Below are positions 1 to 9,000 of a stretch of 32,527 nucleotides of DNA, in pieces. Position 1 is the stretch's first letter. The number at the start of each line of letters is the position of its first letter. The stretch comes from Alphaproteobacteria bacterium. Its GTDB lineage: Bacteria; Myxococcota_A; UBA796; GCA-2862545. The notes under the pieces were generated by a model. That model made no database searches and was not told the origin of the DNA. It was given only the letters and a program-made list of their open reading frames with translations. Where the stretch lies: NCBI GenBank assembly GCA_020632955.1, contig JACKEO010000030.1:1-32527 (forward strand), in the 5' to 3' direction. The translations under genes and the position numbers were made by a program.

Positions 1-2629
1 CGGCGACCTTCAGGGGGTCGTTCGGGCAGTCGTCGAGGCAGTCCGGCAGGTTGTCGGTGTCGGTGTCGGTGTCGGCCACGCCGCAGCCGCACTCCCCGGG
101 CATCACCTTCAGGGGGTCGTCAGGGCAGTCGTCGAGGCAGTCCGGCAGGTTGTCGCTGTCGGTGTCGGTGTCGGCCGTGCCGCACCCGCACTCCCCGGGC
201 GCCACCTTGTCGGGATCGTCCGGGCAGCTGTCGAAGCAGTCGGGGGTGCCGTCGCCGTCGGCGTCGGTGTCAGGCGTGCCGCACCCGCAGTCGCCGGGCT
301 CCGTCTTGTCGCCGTCCTGCGGGCAGTCGTCCACGCAGTCGGCCGTGCCGTCGGTGTCGGTGTCGGTGTCGGGGTTGAAGCACCCGCACTGACCCTCGAG
401 GATCTTGTCGGGATCGGTGGGGCACTCGTCGACGTCGTCGCACACGCCGTCGTCGTCGTCGTCGCCCACCGTGTCGTCGCCGAGGCAGTCGTCGATGTCG
501 TCGCAGTAGCCGTCGCCGTCGCTGTCGCCCGTGAGCACGTCGCCGAGGCAGGGCACCTGCACCGCGTTGGTGCCGCACTCCGAGGTGTGGCCGTCGGCGT
601 GGGTGGCCGTGGCCGTCACGCGATCCGACGGGGTGAGGACGACCGCCGACGGGATGGGCAGGAAGCAGCTGAACGCACCCGAGGCGTCCGTGTTGCACGC
701 GCCGATGAAGGCCTCCGCCTCGCCGTGGGGCACGTTCTCGCCGTCGCCCACCTCGACCTCGCCGCTGGCGTCGACCGTGCCGTTGTCGAGCGCCCGGAAG
801 AGCTCGATGCGGTGCACCCCGGGGATGGGACTCGAGATCGTGCCGACGTAGCCGCGCACGAAGACCGCGGTGGGCAGCACCGCCACCGCGGTGAGCACCG
901 GGTAGTCCATCTCCTGGTTGGCCGTGCCCGGGTCGAGCACGCCGTCGTTCGGGGTGACGCCGTCGCCCGGGATGACGCTGTTCGGGTCGAGGGCCTGCGG
1001 GTCGAGATCGATGCCCGCGCCCTGGTTCAGCCGCACCACGTTCTTCGACAGCGTGACCCGCTCGGCATCGCTCTGGATGACGAAGCCGGGGCCGCCGTTG
1101 CGCTCCACCAGGTTGCCCCGGAAGCGCGAGGAGGAGCCGTCCGCGGTGTTGCGCACGATGACGCCCACGCGCTCGGTCGACGGCGTGGTGCCGTCGGCCA
1201 GCAGACCACAGCGGGTGACCGTGTTCTCGAGGAAGAGCGGCCCGTCGATCAAGCCGCCGGACCAGCCCACCTCGATGCCGGCGCCGCGAAGACCCTGCAC
1301 CACGTTGTGCGAGATGAGGCCCCCGGTGAGCGTCTCACTGGGGTTCAGGATGAAGAGGATGCCGTCGAAGGTGGCCGCGTGGCCCCCGGTGGGCACCCGG
1401 ATCTCGTTGTGGAGGATGGTGGGGTTGTCGCCGTCGTCGTCGAGGCGGATCGCCGAGTTGTCGGCCGACACCAGGTTGTGCACCGTGGCCGTGTCGCTCA
1501 GGCCGGTGCCCAGGTCGATGCCGTAGGCGTCCTCGATGGGCACGTCCACCGTGCCGTTCGCGCGGTAGCCCACGAGGTTGTTCTCGGCGCGCGCCTCGTC
1601 GCCGTCGTACTGCAGCGTGACGCGGTGCAGCGCCGTGTACGCCACCATGGCCTGCTCGCCGACGAGCACGGCCACGTCGGCGCCCACATGCTCCAGCTCG
1701 AGCTCAGGCAGCACGAAGGGCAGCACGGTGTACTCGTCGCCCGTCTCGGGCACACCGTCGGGACCGACGCCCGCGACCACGTTCCCGAAGACCGTGCCCG
1801 GGTTGGCGTCGCGTCGCTCCGTGACGGCGCACTGCATGCCGTTGCACCAGGCGCGCCCGTCGAGCGTGGCACCGTCGGGCAGGCGCAGCGCGGCCGCGGC
1901 GCGCGGCGGCACCGGGTTGCCGTTCGGGGTGGGCAGCGTGATCCGCCACCAGCTGGTGGCGTTGGGCGGCGCCACCGGCACGAAGCGGATCGGGTGCGGC
2001 CCGGTGAGCTCGTTCGCGCTGCGGATCACCTGCTGCAGACCGCCCTGCACGTTGCGGTTGGCCGAGTCCGAGCCGGTGCGGGTGGTGGTGAGGGCCACGT
2101 ACGAGAAGGTGAAGTTCAGTCCGGTGCGCCCGGCCGCCGACAGCTCCACGCGGGCCACGTGCTCCGCCGTGGACAGGGCCGAGGGCACGTCGGACACGTC
2201 GGCACGTCGGCCGCCGTAGCAGGCGCCCGCCGTGGCCCGCTCGGTGACGCCACCCAGGCCGTCGGCGCACAGCGAGCCCGCCGGGCCGGCCACCTGCTCG
2301 GCCCACGTGCGGTTGACGTTGCCGCCCTGACGGAGCGCCGGGGGATCGAGGCTGAAGCTGCCCACGCCCACCCAGTAGGTGACGCCCTCGGGCAGATCGG
2401 CAGAGAAGCTGCCGTCGGCCGCCGTGCTCAGCGTGGAGACCAGCACGTCGTCGGCGCCCGTGGGGAGCCCGTCGCCGCCGTCGGCCCACACGCGCACGGA
2501 CGCGTCGTCGAAGGGCACGAAGGGCCCGCTGGTGCTGGCGGTGGGATCCTCGCGGACCACGCCCGCGAGCGGGGCGGCGTGGGCCACGCCGAGGAAGGAG
2601 CAGCCGACGATCAGGGCGAACAGGCGCAT
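1..2629 (-). CDS. Secreted beta-helix protein with thrombospondin type-3-like calcium-binding repeats (3' end outside window)
   Basis: Reading from ATG at 2629 gives 876 codons without a stop before the left edge, so the C-terminus is missing. Residues 1-18 (MRLFALIVGCSFLGVAHA) form a signal peptide with an AHA cleavage site. A short Ig/SdrD-B-like module follows (about 20-110), then a stretch resembling the N-terminal part of large bacterial surface beta-helix proteins (about 180-260, with IRFVPV), then many Asn/Gly-rich turns such as VHNLV, ILHNEI, ISHNVV and VTLSKNVV (about 330-560), typical of a right-handed parallel beta-helix. From about residue 690 the chain is Asp-rich with DxDxDG loops, then at least five 33-residue units carrying DTDTDTD, DCLDDCP and CGCG. 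These resemble thrombospondin type-3 repeats that bind calcium. Likely an exported or surface protein; the anchor would lie beyond the window. The exact role is unknown. It is divergent from the beta-propeller gene at 2842. Confidence 0.85.
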   Translation of the reverse strand, partial: MRLFALIVGCSFLGVAHAAPLAGVVREDPTASTSGPFVPFDDASVRVWADGGDGLPTGADDVLVSTLSTAADGSFSADLPEGVTYWVGVGSFSLDPPALRQGGNVNRTWAEQVAGPAGSLCADGLGGVTERATAGACYGGRRADVSDVPSALSTAEHVARVELSAAGRTGLNFTFSYVALTTTRTGSDSANRNVQGGLQQVIRSANELTGPHPIRFVPVAPPNATSWWRITLPTPNGNPVPPRAAAALRLPDGATLDGRAWCNGMQCAVTERRDANPGTVFGNVVAGVGPDGVPETGDEYTVLPFVLPELELEHVGADVAVLVGEQAMVAYTALHRVTLQYDGDEARAENNLVGYRANGTVDVPIEDAYGIDLGTGLSDTATVHNLVSADNSAIRLDDDGDNPTILHNEIRVPTGGHAATFDGILFILNPSETLTGGLISHNVVQGLRGAGIEVGWSGGLIDGPLFLENTVTRCGLLADGTTPSTERVGVIVRNTADGSSSRFRGNLVERNGGPGFVIQSDAERVTLSKNVVRLNQGAGIDLDPQALDPNSVIPGDGVTPNDGVLDPGTANQEMDYPVLTAVAVLPTAVFVRGYVGTISSPIPGVHRIELFRALDNGTVDASGEVEVGDGENVPHGEAEAFIGACNTDASGAFSCFLPIPSAVVLTPSDRVTATATHADGHTSECGTNAVQVPCLGDVLTGDSDGDGYCDDIDDCLGDDTVGDDDDDGVCDDVDECPTDPDKILEGQCGCFNPDTDTDTDGTADCVDDCPQDGDKTEPGDCGCGTPDTDADGDGTPDCFDSCPDDPDKVAPGECGCGTADTDTDSDNLPDCLDDCPDDPLKVMPGECGCGVADTDTDTDNLPDCLDDCPNDPLKVA
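8..502 (-). repeat. 99-bp tandem repeats encoding 33-residue calcium-binding units
   Basis: Five units recur at exact 99-bp intervals (anchors at 8, 107, 206, 305 and 404), in frame with the beta-helix gene. Units 8-106 and 107-205 differ at only about 8 positions, so they look like a recent duplication, while the inner units are more diverged. Each encodes an Asp-rich loop, a Cys pair and a CGCG turn. The array probably continues past the left edge. Confidence 0.85.
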
Positions 2630-2677
2630 CTGTGGACTCCGCTTCGGACCGCGACGAGCGGACGCCGCGATCTCGAC

Positions 2678-2697
2678 GGGGACCCGGACAGGTCCCC
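2678..2697. promoter_or_regulatory. Perfect hairpin in the divergent intergenic region
   Basis: GGGGACC (2678-2684) pairs with GGTCCCC (2691-2697) across a 6-nt loop. It sits between divergent genes starting at 2629 (-) and 2842 (+), so it is not a terminator for either. On the minus strand it would fall in the leader of the beta-helix gene if transcription starts at a -10-like GATACG near 2710-2715. It could be a leader structure, an operator, or chance in GC-rich DNA. Confidence 0.35.
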
Positions 2698-2756
2698 CCC
2701 GCTGCGCCCGTATCGCGGCCCGAGGCCGACCGGGAGCGCGGGACACCTGCGCGAAG

Positions 2757-2776
2757 CCTTGCACATGCCTTGCACA
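2757..2776 (+). promoter_or_regulatory. Direct repeat CCTTGCACA at 11-bp spacing
   Basis: CCTTGCACA occurs at 2757-2765 and again at 2768-2776, one helical turn apart, about 65 bp before the propeller gene start at 2842. It could be a tandem binding site for an activator, or one copy (TTGCAC) could serve as a -35 element. No clear -10 box follows at the right distance. Confidence 0.3.
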
Positions 2777-2841
2777 CCCGCTGCGCCGACCTTCCGGAGC
2801 CGCGACCCGCGACCGGCGCGAGCATGGGCCCCGGAGGTCCG

Positions 2842-5220
2842 ATGCCGCCCGCCCTCGCTCTCGCCCTCGCCCTGACGGCCCTCGGGGCCCCCCGCGCGCC
2901 CGTGGTCGCGCCCCCCGCGCTCTCGTCGCCCACGAGCCGGACGCCGGTGGACCTGCCCGCCGATCCCGAGCTCCTCGCCGCGCTCTCCGAGGGCGTCCGC
3001 CGCGTCGGCCCCCTCGTCGCGGCCGCTCCACGCCTCACCATCGCCCTCGAGGCTGCCGGCACAGCAGACCTGGGCCGAGGCGCCGCGCACGACGGGCTGG
3101 AGCGGCTCGACCCGCGAGGCCTCGACGCCGCCCTGCGCGCCCCGCGCGCCCTCGGTGCGCCGGGCAGCTGCGACAGCCTCTCGACCTCCGCCGACGGTGC
3201 GTGGGTGACCTGCCGCTCGGAGACCAGCGATCCCGCCACCACCGCCGCCCTCACCTTCCCGGCCGCCACGCCCTGGCGGGATGCCGCCACCTGGGCCATC
3301 CCCGTCGCCCACCCCGACGGTCGCCACCTGGCCCGCGGGGACGTCGGCGGCGCCGCGGTGTGGGACGTGGACGCCGCGCGGCCCGTGGCACGGCTGGCCT
3401 GGGTGGGCGGGTGCGACGGAGGCGCCTGGTCGGAGGACGGCGCCTGGCTCCTGCTGGCGTGCGTGGACGAGGACGGACGAGGCATGCCGGTCGCCTGGCG
3501 CTGGAGCGATGGCGCCACACGCACCTGGCCGGGCTCCAGGCTGCGTCACGGGGCGCGCACGCCGGTGGCGCAGTGGCTCCCCGCCCACCGCGGGTGGTGG
3601 GTGGACCGGGGTCCCTCCTGGGGGCTGCTGGTGGCGCTCGACGGCGAGGTCACCCCCCTCTTCGAGGGCACGCCATCGCCCCGACCCCCGCCACACTTCG
3701 ACCAGGTGACGCTGGGCTGGACCTCCGACGGACGGGGCGGCCTGTGGTCGGCGCGACGCCGATCCACGGGGGAGCTCTGGATCCAGCCCTTCACCCTGGA
3801 CGCCGACGGACGGCCTCGGCTCGACGCCGCGTCCCTCCTGGCCGACCGGCCCCGGGCCTTCGCGGCCCGCTCCCCGGGCGGACACGTGCTCGTGGCCACG
3901 GGGCACCCCACGCCGCGCCTCGAGGCCCTCGCCGAGGACGGATCGCGGACGTGGGGCCCCGAGCCCCTCACGCCCTCGCTGCACGCCCTCCTGCTGCACG
4001 ACCTGCGCACCGGACGCTGCCCCACCCAGGTCTCCCCGCCCACGGAGGACACCACGCACCTCCAGGAGGCCGTGCGTTTCGGGCAGATCGGCCTGTCCCC
4101 CGACGGACGCTGGAGCGCGGCGCACGCCGTGCGCCCCACGGCGGCAGCAGGGCCCGTGTGGACCTGGCCCTCCCGGGGACGCATCGGCTTCGCGCGCCCG
4201 GTCCCCGAGGGGCACGCCTTCGTCCCGCTCACGATGTCCACGGGGGAGCGCGATCCCCATCACCCCGGCTTCCTCCGCACCTCCCTCGCCTTCCTCGACG
4301 TGGCCTCCGGCGCGTGGGCCTGGGCCCGTGCCGACCACGAGCTCCTCGCCTTCGACGGGCGGCACGCCCTGGTCGCGCCCCAGGGCCCGTCCCGGTCCTC
4401 CCACGAGGAGCTCGTCTCGCTGGATCTCGCCCAGGGCACCGCCACCCGCTGGGGTGACGCCCGCTTCTTCCCCACCTCCACGGGCGACGCCGTCTGGGCC
4501 TGGCAGCCGGGCCAGCTGCTGCGGCTGTCGCCCGACGGCACGGTGCAGGCACGCGTGGCGATCCCCGCCCACCTCGGCGGCCTCGCCACGCCCGGGAGCC
4601 GCTGGACGGGCGTCCCCGCGGGCGTACGCGACGACCTGGCCCACGAGGAGCGGAAGGGCTGGAGCGTGTGGGTCCACGAGCACGGCGCGGTGTTCGTGCG
4701 CACCGACGACCCCGACGACGCGCTCGTCGTGGACGGCGACCGCTGGCTCTTCGGCTGGTTCGCCGAGGGCAGGATGTGTGGCCCCCCCGACCGGCCGCCC
4801 GCCTCCGGCTTCGTCGAGGACGGGGCAGCCGTGGTGCTCGGACCCCAGGGCGCGCAGCGGCTCCGCGACGCCCCGCCCCGAGACGACGAGCCGCGGGGAG
4901 ACGACACGCTCGTCACCTGGCTCGCCGATCGCCACGGCCTCGACGGGTGGCGCATGGACGCGCCGCTCGCGCACACCCGCGTGCAGGCGGGTCATGTGGT
5001 CCACCAGCTCGAGGACGGGGGCTGGGCGCTGATCCGCCCCGACGGCAGCGGCGTGGGACGGGACCCGCGCGGTCAGCTCACCCGGGTCGATCCCACCACC
5101 GGAGCCGAGGACATGCCGCTGTTGTGGCGCCGTGAGCCCTGGACGGCGCCGCCACCCGTGGAGCAGGGCGCCTGCCCGTGGCACGCAGGACCCGAGGCGC
5201 CGGTGCCCCCGGGTCCCTGA
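2842..5220 (+). CDS. Secreted WD40/PD40-like beta-propeller protein
   Basis: I chose ATG 2842 because GGAGGT lies at 2833-2838 and the protein then begins with a hydrophobic leader (MPPALALALALTALGAPRA). ATG 2824, six codons upstream, is possible. The 792-residue product has repeated propeller-blade signatures: STSADGAWVTC, AHPDGRHLARG, WSEDGAWLLLA, GWTSDGRGGLW, LSPDGRWSAAHA and LSPDGTV, resembling TolB/PD40 and WD40 blades. One full propeller and perhaps a second would fit the length. There is no catalytic motif and no C-terminal anchor, so a periplasmic or secreted binding or scaffold role is likely; the ligand is unknown. Stop TGA at 5218 faces the gene remnant ending at 5230 on the other strand. 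Confidence 0.75.
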   Translation: MPPALALALALTALGAPRAPVVAPPALSSPTSRTPVDLPADPELLAALSEGVRRVGPLVAAAPRLTIALEAAGTADLGRGAAHDGLERLDPRGLDAALRAPRALGAPGSCDSLSTSADGAWVTCRSETSDPATTAALTFPAATPWRDAATWAIPVAHPDGRHLARGDVGGAAVWDVDAARPVARLAWVGGCDGGAWSEDGAWLLLACVDEDGRGMPVAWRWSDGATRTWPGSRLRHGARTPVAQWLPAHRGWWVDRGPSWGLLVALDGEVTPLFEGTPSPRPPPHFDQVTLGWTSDGRGGLWSARRRSTGELWIQPFTLDADGRPRLDAASLLADRPRAFAARSPGGHVLVATGHPTPRLEALAEDGSRTWGPEPLTPSLHALLLHDLRTGRCPTQVSPPTEDTTHLQEAVRFGQIGLSPDGRWSAAHAVRPTAAAGPVWTWPSRGRIGFARPVPEGHAFVPLTMSTGERDPHHPGFLRTSLAFLDVASGAWAWARADHELLAFDGRHALVAPQGPSRSSHEELVSLDLAQGTATRWGDARFFPTSTGDAVWAWQPGQLLRLSPDGTVQARVAIPAHLGGLATPGSRWTGVPAGVRDDLAHEERKGWSVWVHEHGAVFVRTDDPDDALVVDGDRWLFGWFAEGRMCGPPDRPPASGFVEDGAAVVLGPQGAQRLRDAPPRDDEPRGDDTLVTWLADRHGLDGWRMDAPLAHTRVQAGHVVHQLEDGGWALIRPDGSGVGRDPRGQLTRVDPTTGAEDMPLLWRREPWTAPPPVEQGACPWHAGPEAPVPPGP

Positions 5221-5229
5221 CCCGAGGCC

Positions 5230-5495
5230 TCAGTCGCAGCTCAGCGACGCGGTGAAGGGAACGTGGCGGAAGTTCACCGCCCCCGACGCCGACACCGCCG
5301 CCACCACGCCCTGGACGTCGCCGCTCGACACATCGAGATCGGCGCCCGGCGCCAGCAGCGAGCCCTGCCAGTTCATGTTGCGCAGGCGCACCCCGGTGGC
5401 GTCGGGCAGCACGAAGACCACGCGCTCCGGCGACACGCCGTTCATCGAGAAGCCGAAGCCGTTGGCCGTGAAGCCGTCGCCGGTGACGCGCACCT
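5230..5495 (-). pseudogene. C-terminal fragment of a choice-of-anchor A family surface protein
   Basis: About 88 codons before TGA at 5230 read GDGFTANGFGFSMNGV, then VVFVLPDATGV, WQGSLLAPGADLDVSSGDVQG and FRHVPFTASLSCD. The FNG-LNG, LPDAT, GSxLAP and HVPF landmarks match the end of the choice-of-anchor A domain found in secreted bacterial proteins. Upstream of about 5495-5505 the similarity stops, and the same DNA codes on the opposite strand for the end of a cytosine methyltransferase. No credible start codon or signal peptide precedes it; the ATG at 5613 lies inside the methyltransferase remnant. I read it as a truncated, probably dead, gene end. Confidence 0.7.
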
Positions 5496-5748
5496 GTCCA
5501 AGGACCCGCACTCGCACATCCACTTCGACAGCCGGCAGGCGCGCACGATCAACATCCGCGAAGCGGCGCGCCTCCAGCGCTTCCCGGACGGCCTCCGGTT
5601 CGCAGGGAACCACGGCGACGCGTTCCGTCAGATCGGCAACGCGGTCCCGCCGCTCCTCGCCAAGGCCATCGCGCAGGCGGTCATCGCCCAGGTCGGTCCC
5701 CTCAGGGCCGCCATGGAACGCCGCCAGACCCCGCGACCACGCCGCTAG
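5494..5748 (+). pseudogene. C-terminal fragment of a DNA (cytosine-5-)-methyltransferase
   Basis: About 84 codons ending at TAG 5746 read LSKDPHSHIHFDSRQARTIN, then REAARLQRFPDGLRF, then DAFRQIGNAVPPLLAKAIAQ. These are motifs IX and X of the Dcm/C5-methyltransferase family: RxxNxREAARLQxFPD and QxGNxVPP. The catalytic PCQ loop (motif IV), ENV (motif VI) and SAM-binding motif I would lie upstream but are absent; instead the DNA becomes the choice-of-anchor A fragment on the other strand. The frame stays open further left only as a shadow. It is a remnant that cannot methylate DNA and probably marks a lost restriction-modification or orphan methyltransferase locus. Confidence 0.85.
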
Positions 5749-5801
5749 ACCCCGCGACCATGCCGCTAGACCCCGCGACCACGCCGCTAGACCCCGCGAC
5801 C
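5726..5801. repeat. 21-bp tandem repeat, about 3.6 copies
   Basis: Units begin at 5726, 5747, 5768 and 5789 (last one partial). Each is 21 bp with the core AGACCCCGCGACCACGCCGC, and one copy has T for C. The methyltransferase stop TAG (5746-5748) spans the first unit boundary. Because 21 is divisible by three, the same TAG recurs in that frame at each following boundary. This looks like local slippage at the 3' end of the remnant. The DNA from 5802 to 6014 holds no other gene I can support, only the next gene's promoter region. Confidence 0.85.
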
Positions 5802-5960
5802 CGCTCCAACCTCCCTTCTCGCCGCGGGGCCGCTACGTGCCCCCACCCGACCCCGATGCAGCGCCCGGACACGCCGGACCAGCCCCCCACCCACGCGGGC
5901 ACGCGCCGCAGGCGAGGAGACGGCCTGTCCACCGCCTGCCCCGTACGCGCCCCGCGCGCG

Positions 5961-5989
5961 TTGGCAGCCCAAAGTTGCCTCGATAGCGG
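5961..5989 (+). promoter_or_regulatory. Candidate promoter of the MopE-repeat surface protein gene
   Basis: TTGGCA at 5961-5966 and GATAGCGG at 5982-5989 lie upstream of the start at 6015. Taking TAGCGG as the -10 gives a 17-bp spacer. The GATAG core recurs before other genes of this window. The assignment is visual only. Confidence 0.4.
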
Positions 5990-6014
5990 CACGCCTCCGA
6001 AGGGTGGAGGCGAC

Positions 6015-9000
6015 ATGCGGCGCGTGAACGGTGCGATGGTGGCAGGCTGCGTGATCGCGTGGTCGGCGGGGGCACACGCCGCCGACAGGGCGACCTGGGC
6101 GATGACCACCGCGGAGGGGTGGGCGCTCGACGGCTGGAGCCAGTCCACCGAGCTCATCCGCCTCGCCAAGGATGTCGCGTCCCCCGCCGAGGCGACCGCG
6201 ACCATGCCCGGGGTGCTGGACGCGACCGGATGGGCCGTGCCCACGATCACGAGCCAGCTCTCGTTCGACCGCCCCGGCGACGAGCCGCTCGTCACCCGCT
6301 TCTACGTGGAGGCGTCCGGCGATGGTGGCTCGACGTGGCAGCGCTTGCACCAGCACACGCCGAACCACACCGACGGCACCGCCGAGACCTGCACCGCCAC
6401 CGTCCCCACGGACCTGCTCACAGCCTCGTTCACGGTGCGCTTCGTGGTGGACGGTCCTCCTTCCGAACGGCCCGCCTGGGACCTCGAGGTGCGGGACGTG
6501 CAGATCGCCGACGCACCCGTGGGGCTCTTCGACGTGGGGCTCAACTCGGTGACGCGGGGGCAGACCGTCGACCTCGCCTGGGCCGTGGACCCTGCCGCAA
6601 CCCTGACGAGCCTGGCCGTGACGGCCTGTTGCTCCCCTGGTGCCACCTCGGTGGCCTCCGGCCTGTCGCCTGAAGCACGCTCGGTCAGCTGGACGCCTGG
6701 CGTGTCCACAGGAGCCGGCTGGGTAGAGGTCGTCGCCAACCTGTCCAACGGTGGCACGGCGACGAGCCGGCGTACCGTCATCGTCGAGTCCGGACCACCC
6801 TCTTCGTTCAACCTGGGCGGCCCGAGCTCGGGCTCCAAGGTGGGGCCCACCGTCTCCCTCTCCTGGTACCCGTCTGCTCCCACGTCGGGCGAAGGGGCTG
6901 TGTACTACGATCTCGTGGTCGACGCGCAGGTGCAGGTCCGCGACATCTTCCAGCGGCGTGGGCCGGGGTACCTCACCTACCGCGTGCCCCCGGAGCACGG
7001 CCTCACCGAAGGCCGACACGACTGGTGGATCGTGGCGCGCGACCGGGCCGGCAACAGCCGCATCGCCGCGTCCCGGTGGGTGGAGGTGGACGCCACGCCC
7101 CCCAGCGCCTTCGACCTCCTCACCCCGGCGGACGGCGGATGGATCGGCCCGTCCACCGCCATCTCGTGGGCCGAGCCGACGCCCGACGTGGCCAGCAGCT
7201 TCCGCGTAGTGGTGGACGGAGAGCCCTGCGACTGGACCGCGACCACGTGGACCACGCTGGCGGACGACTGCGAAGACCTCGACCTGCCCGACGAGGGAAC
7301 GATCCACTGGTGGGTGGAGGCCCGCGACGCCTACGGGAACCTCCGCAGGGGCGGCCCGGAGGGCGGACGCGCAGCACAGCTCGACGGCTTCGCGCCCGGT
7401 CTGCGCGACCGATGGACGGGCTGGGTCAGGGCCGACGACATCGCGAGCGCGAACTACGCCACCGAACAGGTCACCGACCTCACCGCGACCACGGGCGAGG
7501 AGATCCGCGCCCACCTTCCCGACCCCACGGATCGGTGGTGTTTCGACAACACGGGGAGCTGCTCCAGTCTCTGCTACGGAGCCGCCGGCAGCGGCAGCTT
7601 CACCGACGCGCGCCCGGTGCCACAGTGCAGCTTCGGCAGCCTGCTCCTGGGGGTGCGCCCCAACACCGGCCCCGAGACGTGGGGCTGCTGGAGCCGGTCC
7701 GAGGGCGTCCTCGCCGCCCAGGACGGCAAGATCATCCTGGCCGCGAACGACAACGACCAGCTGAACTGCGGACTGTCGCTGTCGGTGGTGGTGGAGGTCG
7801 GCGCACCCTGGCCGAGGCTGGCGGGCGAAGGCACGACCAACGAACGCCGGCCCACCTTCTCGTGGACCGCGCTCACCGACACGCTGTCGGGGCTCGACCG
7901 GTACGAGGTGATCCTCGACCCCGCCACCACGATCCCGCCGGGCGGGGACTCCACCCTCCCCTTCCTCTGGTGCGAGACCACGGGCACCACGTGCACCGGC
8001 GAGTTCGATCTCCCCGACGACCGCTACACGGGTGTGCTGAGGGCGGTCGACAACGCAGGCAACGCGCGGGTGCAGGAGTTCACGCTCCAGATCGACACCA
8101 CGCCTCCGGATGCGTTCGACCTCGTGGCACGGGACACCTGCGACGCATCGCTCACCCCGACCCTCTGCTGGGACACCACCCGGGACACCTTCCCGGGCAA
8201 GCTGGTGGAGACCGAGATCTGGGCGGACGGGGACGTGCTCGTGGACGACATCCAGCCGACCACCGGCTTCACCCAGTGCGAGGTGGTGGTGCTGCCGCGC
8301 GGGGCGCACACCTGGTGGGTCGTCGCCGTGGACGCCGCCGGAAACCGCACGCGCTCCTCGAGCACGGCCGACCTGTCGATCGGGGCGAACCCCGAGATCT
8401 GCAACGGGCTCAACGACGACTGCTTCGGGGGGCTCCCGCTCGACGAGCGGGACCTCGACGACGACGGTGTGATGGCCTGCGAGGGCGACTTCGACGACAA
8501 CGACCCCACGAGCTTCCCCGGCGCACCCGAGATCTGCGACGGCATCGACAACGACGGTGACGGCTCGTTGCCCCTCGACGAGATGGACGCGGATGCCGAC
8601 GGTTTCCTGGCATGCACCACGTGCCCGGGGCTCGAGGGAGGCGCCGGCATCGACCGGGATCTCCTCGGCTGCGGCGACTGCGACGACGGCGATCCCAAGG
8701 TGTCTCCGTCGGCCACGGAGGTGTGCAGCGACGGCGTCGACGACGACTGCGACGGGGAGCTCCTGTCGACCGAGCACGACCGGGACGCCGACGGGGTGTA
8801 TGCCTGCGACGACGATCCCGACGACGACGACCCGACCACCTACCCGGGGGCGCCCGAGCTCTGCGACGGCGTCGACAACGATGGCGACGGCACGATCCCC
8901 GCCGACGAGGCCGACGCGGACGAAGACGACGTCCGCGTCTGCGATGGCGACACCGTGGACGACGACCCGACGGTCCATCCCGGCGCACCCGAGCTCTGCG

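Noticed and set aside
8..502. 99-bp repeats as a CRISPR array
   Set aside because: Units are contiguous, in frame and coding, with no unique spacers and no cas genes nearby.
587..2875. Plus-strand open frame opposite the beta-helix gene
   Set aside because: His/Arg/Val-rich shadow frame with no recognisable motif; the minus strand has a signal peptide and calcium-binding repeats.
2611..5184. Long minus-strand open frame opposite the beta-propeller gene
   Set aside because: Composition is the Gly/Arg/Val-rich pattern of antisense frames in GC-rich DNA with no domain motif, while the plus strand has a signal peptide and blade motifs.
5263..5748. Functional 161-residue plus-strand protein
   Set aside because: Only the region after about 5494 resembles a methyltransferase; catalytic and cofactor motifs are missing and the upstream part is antisense to another gene end.
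5760..6014. N-terminal extension of the MopE-repeat protein to ATG 5760
   Set aside because: It would translate the 21-bp tandem repeat and a Pro/Arg-rich stretch ahead of a normal signal peptide at 6015 with its own Shine-Dalgarno.
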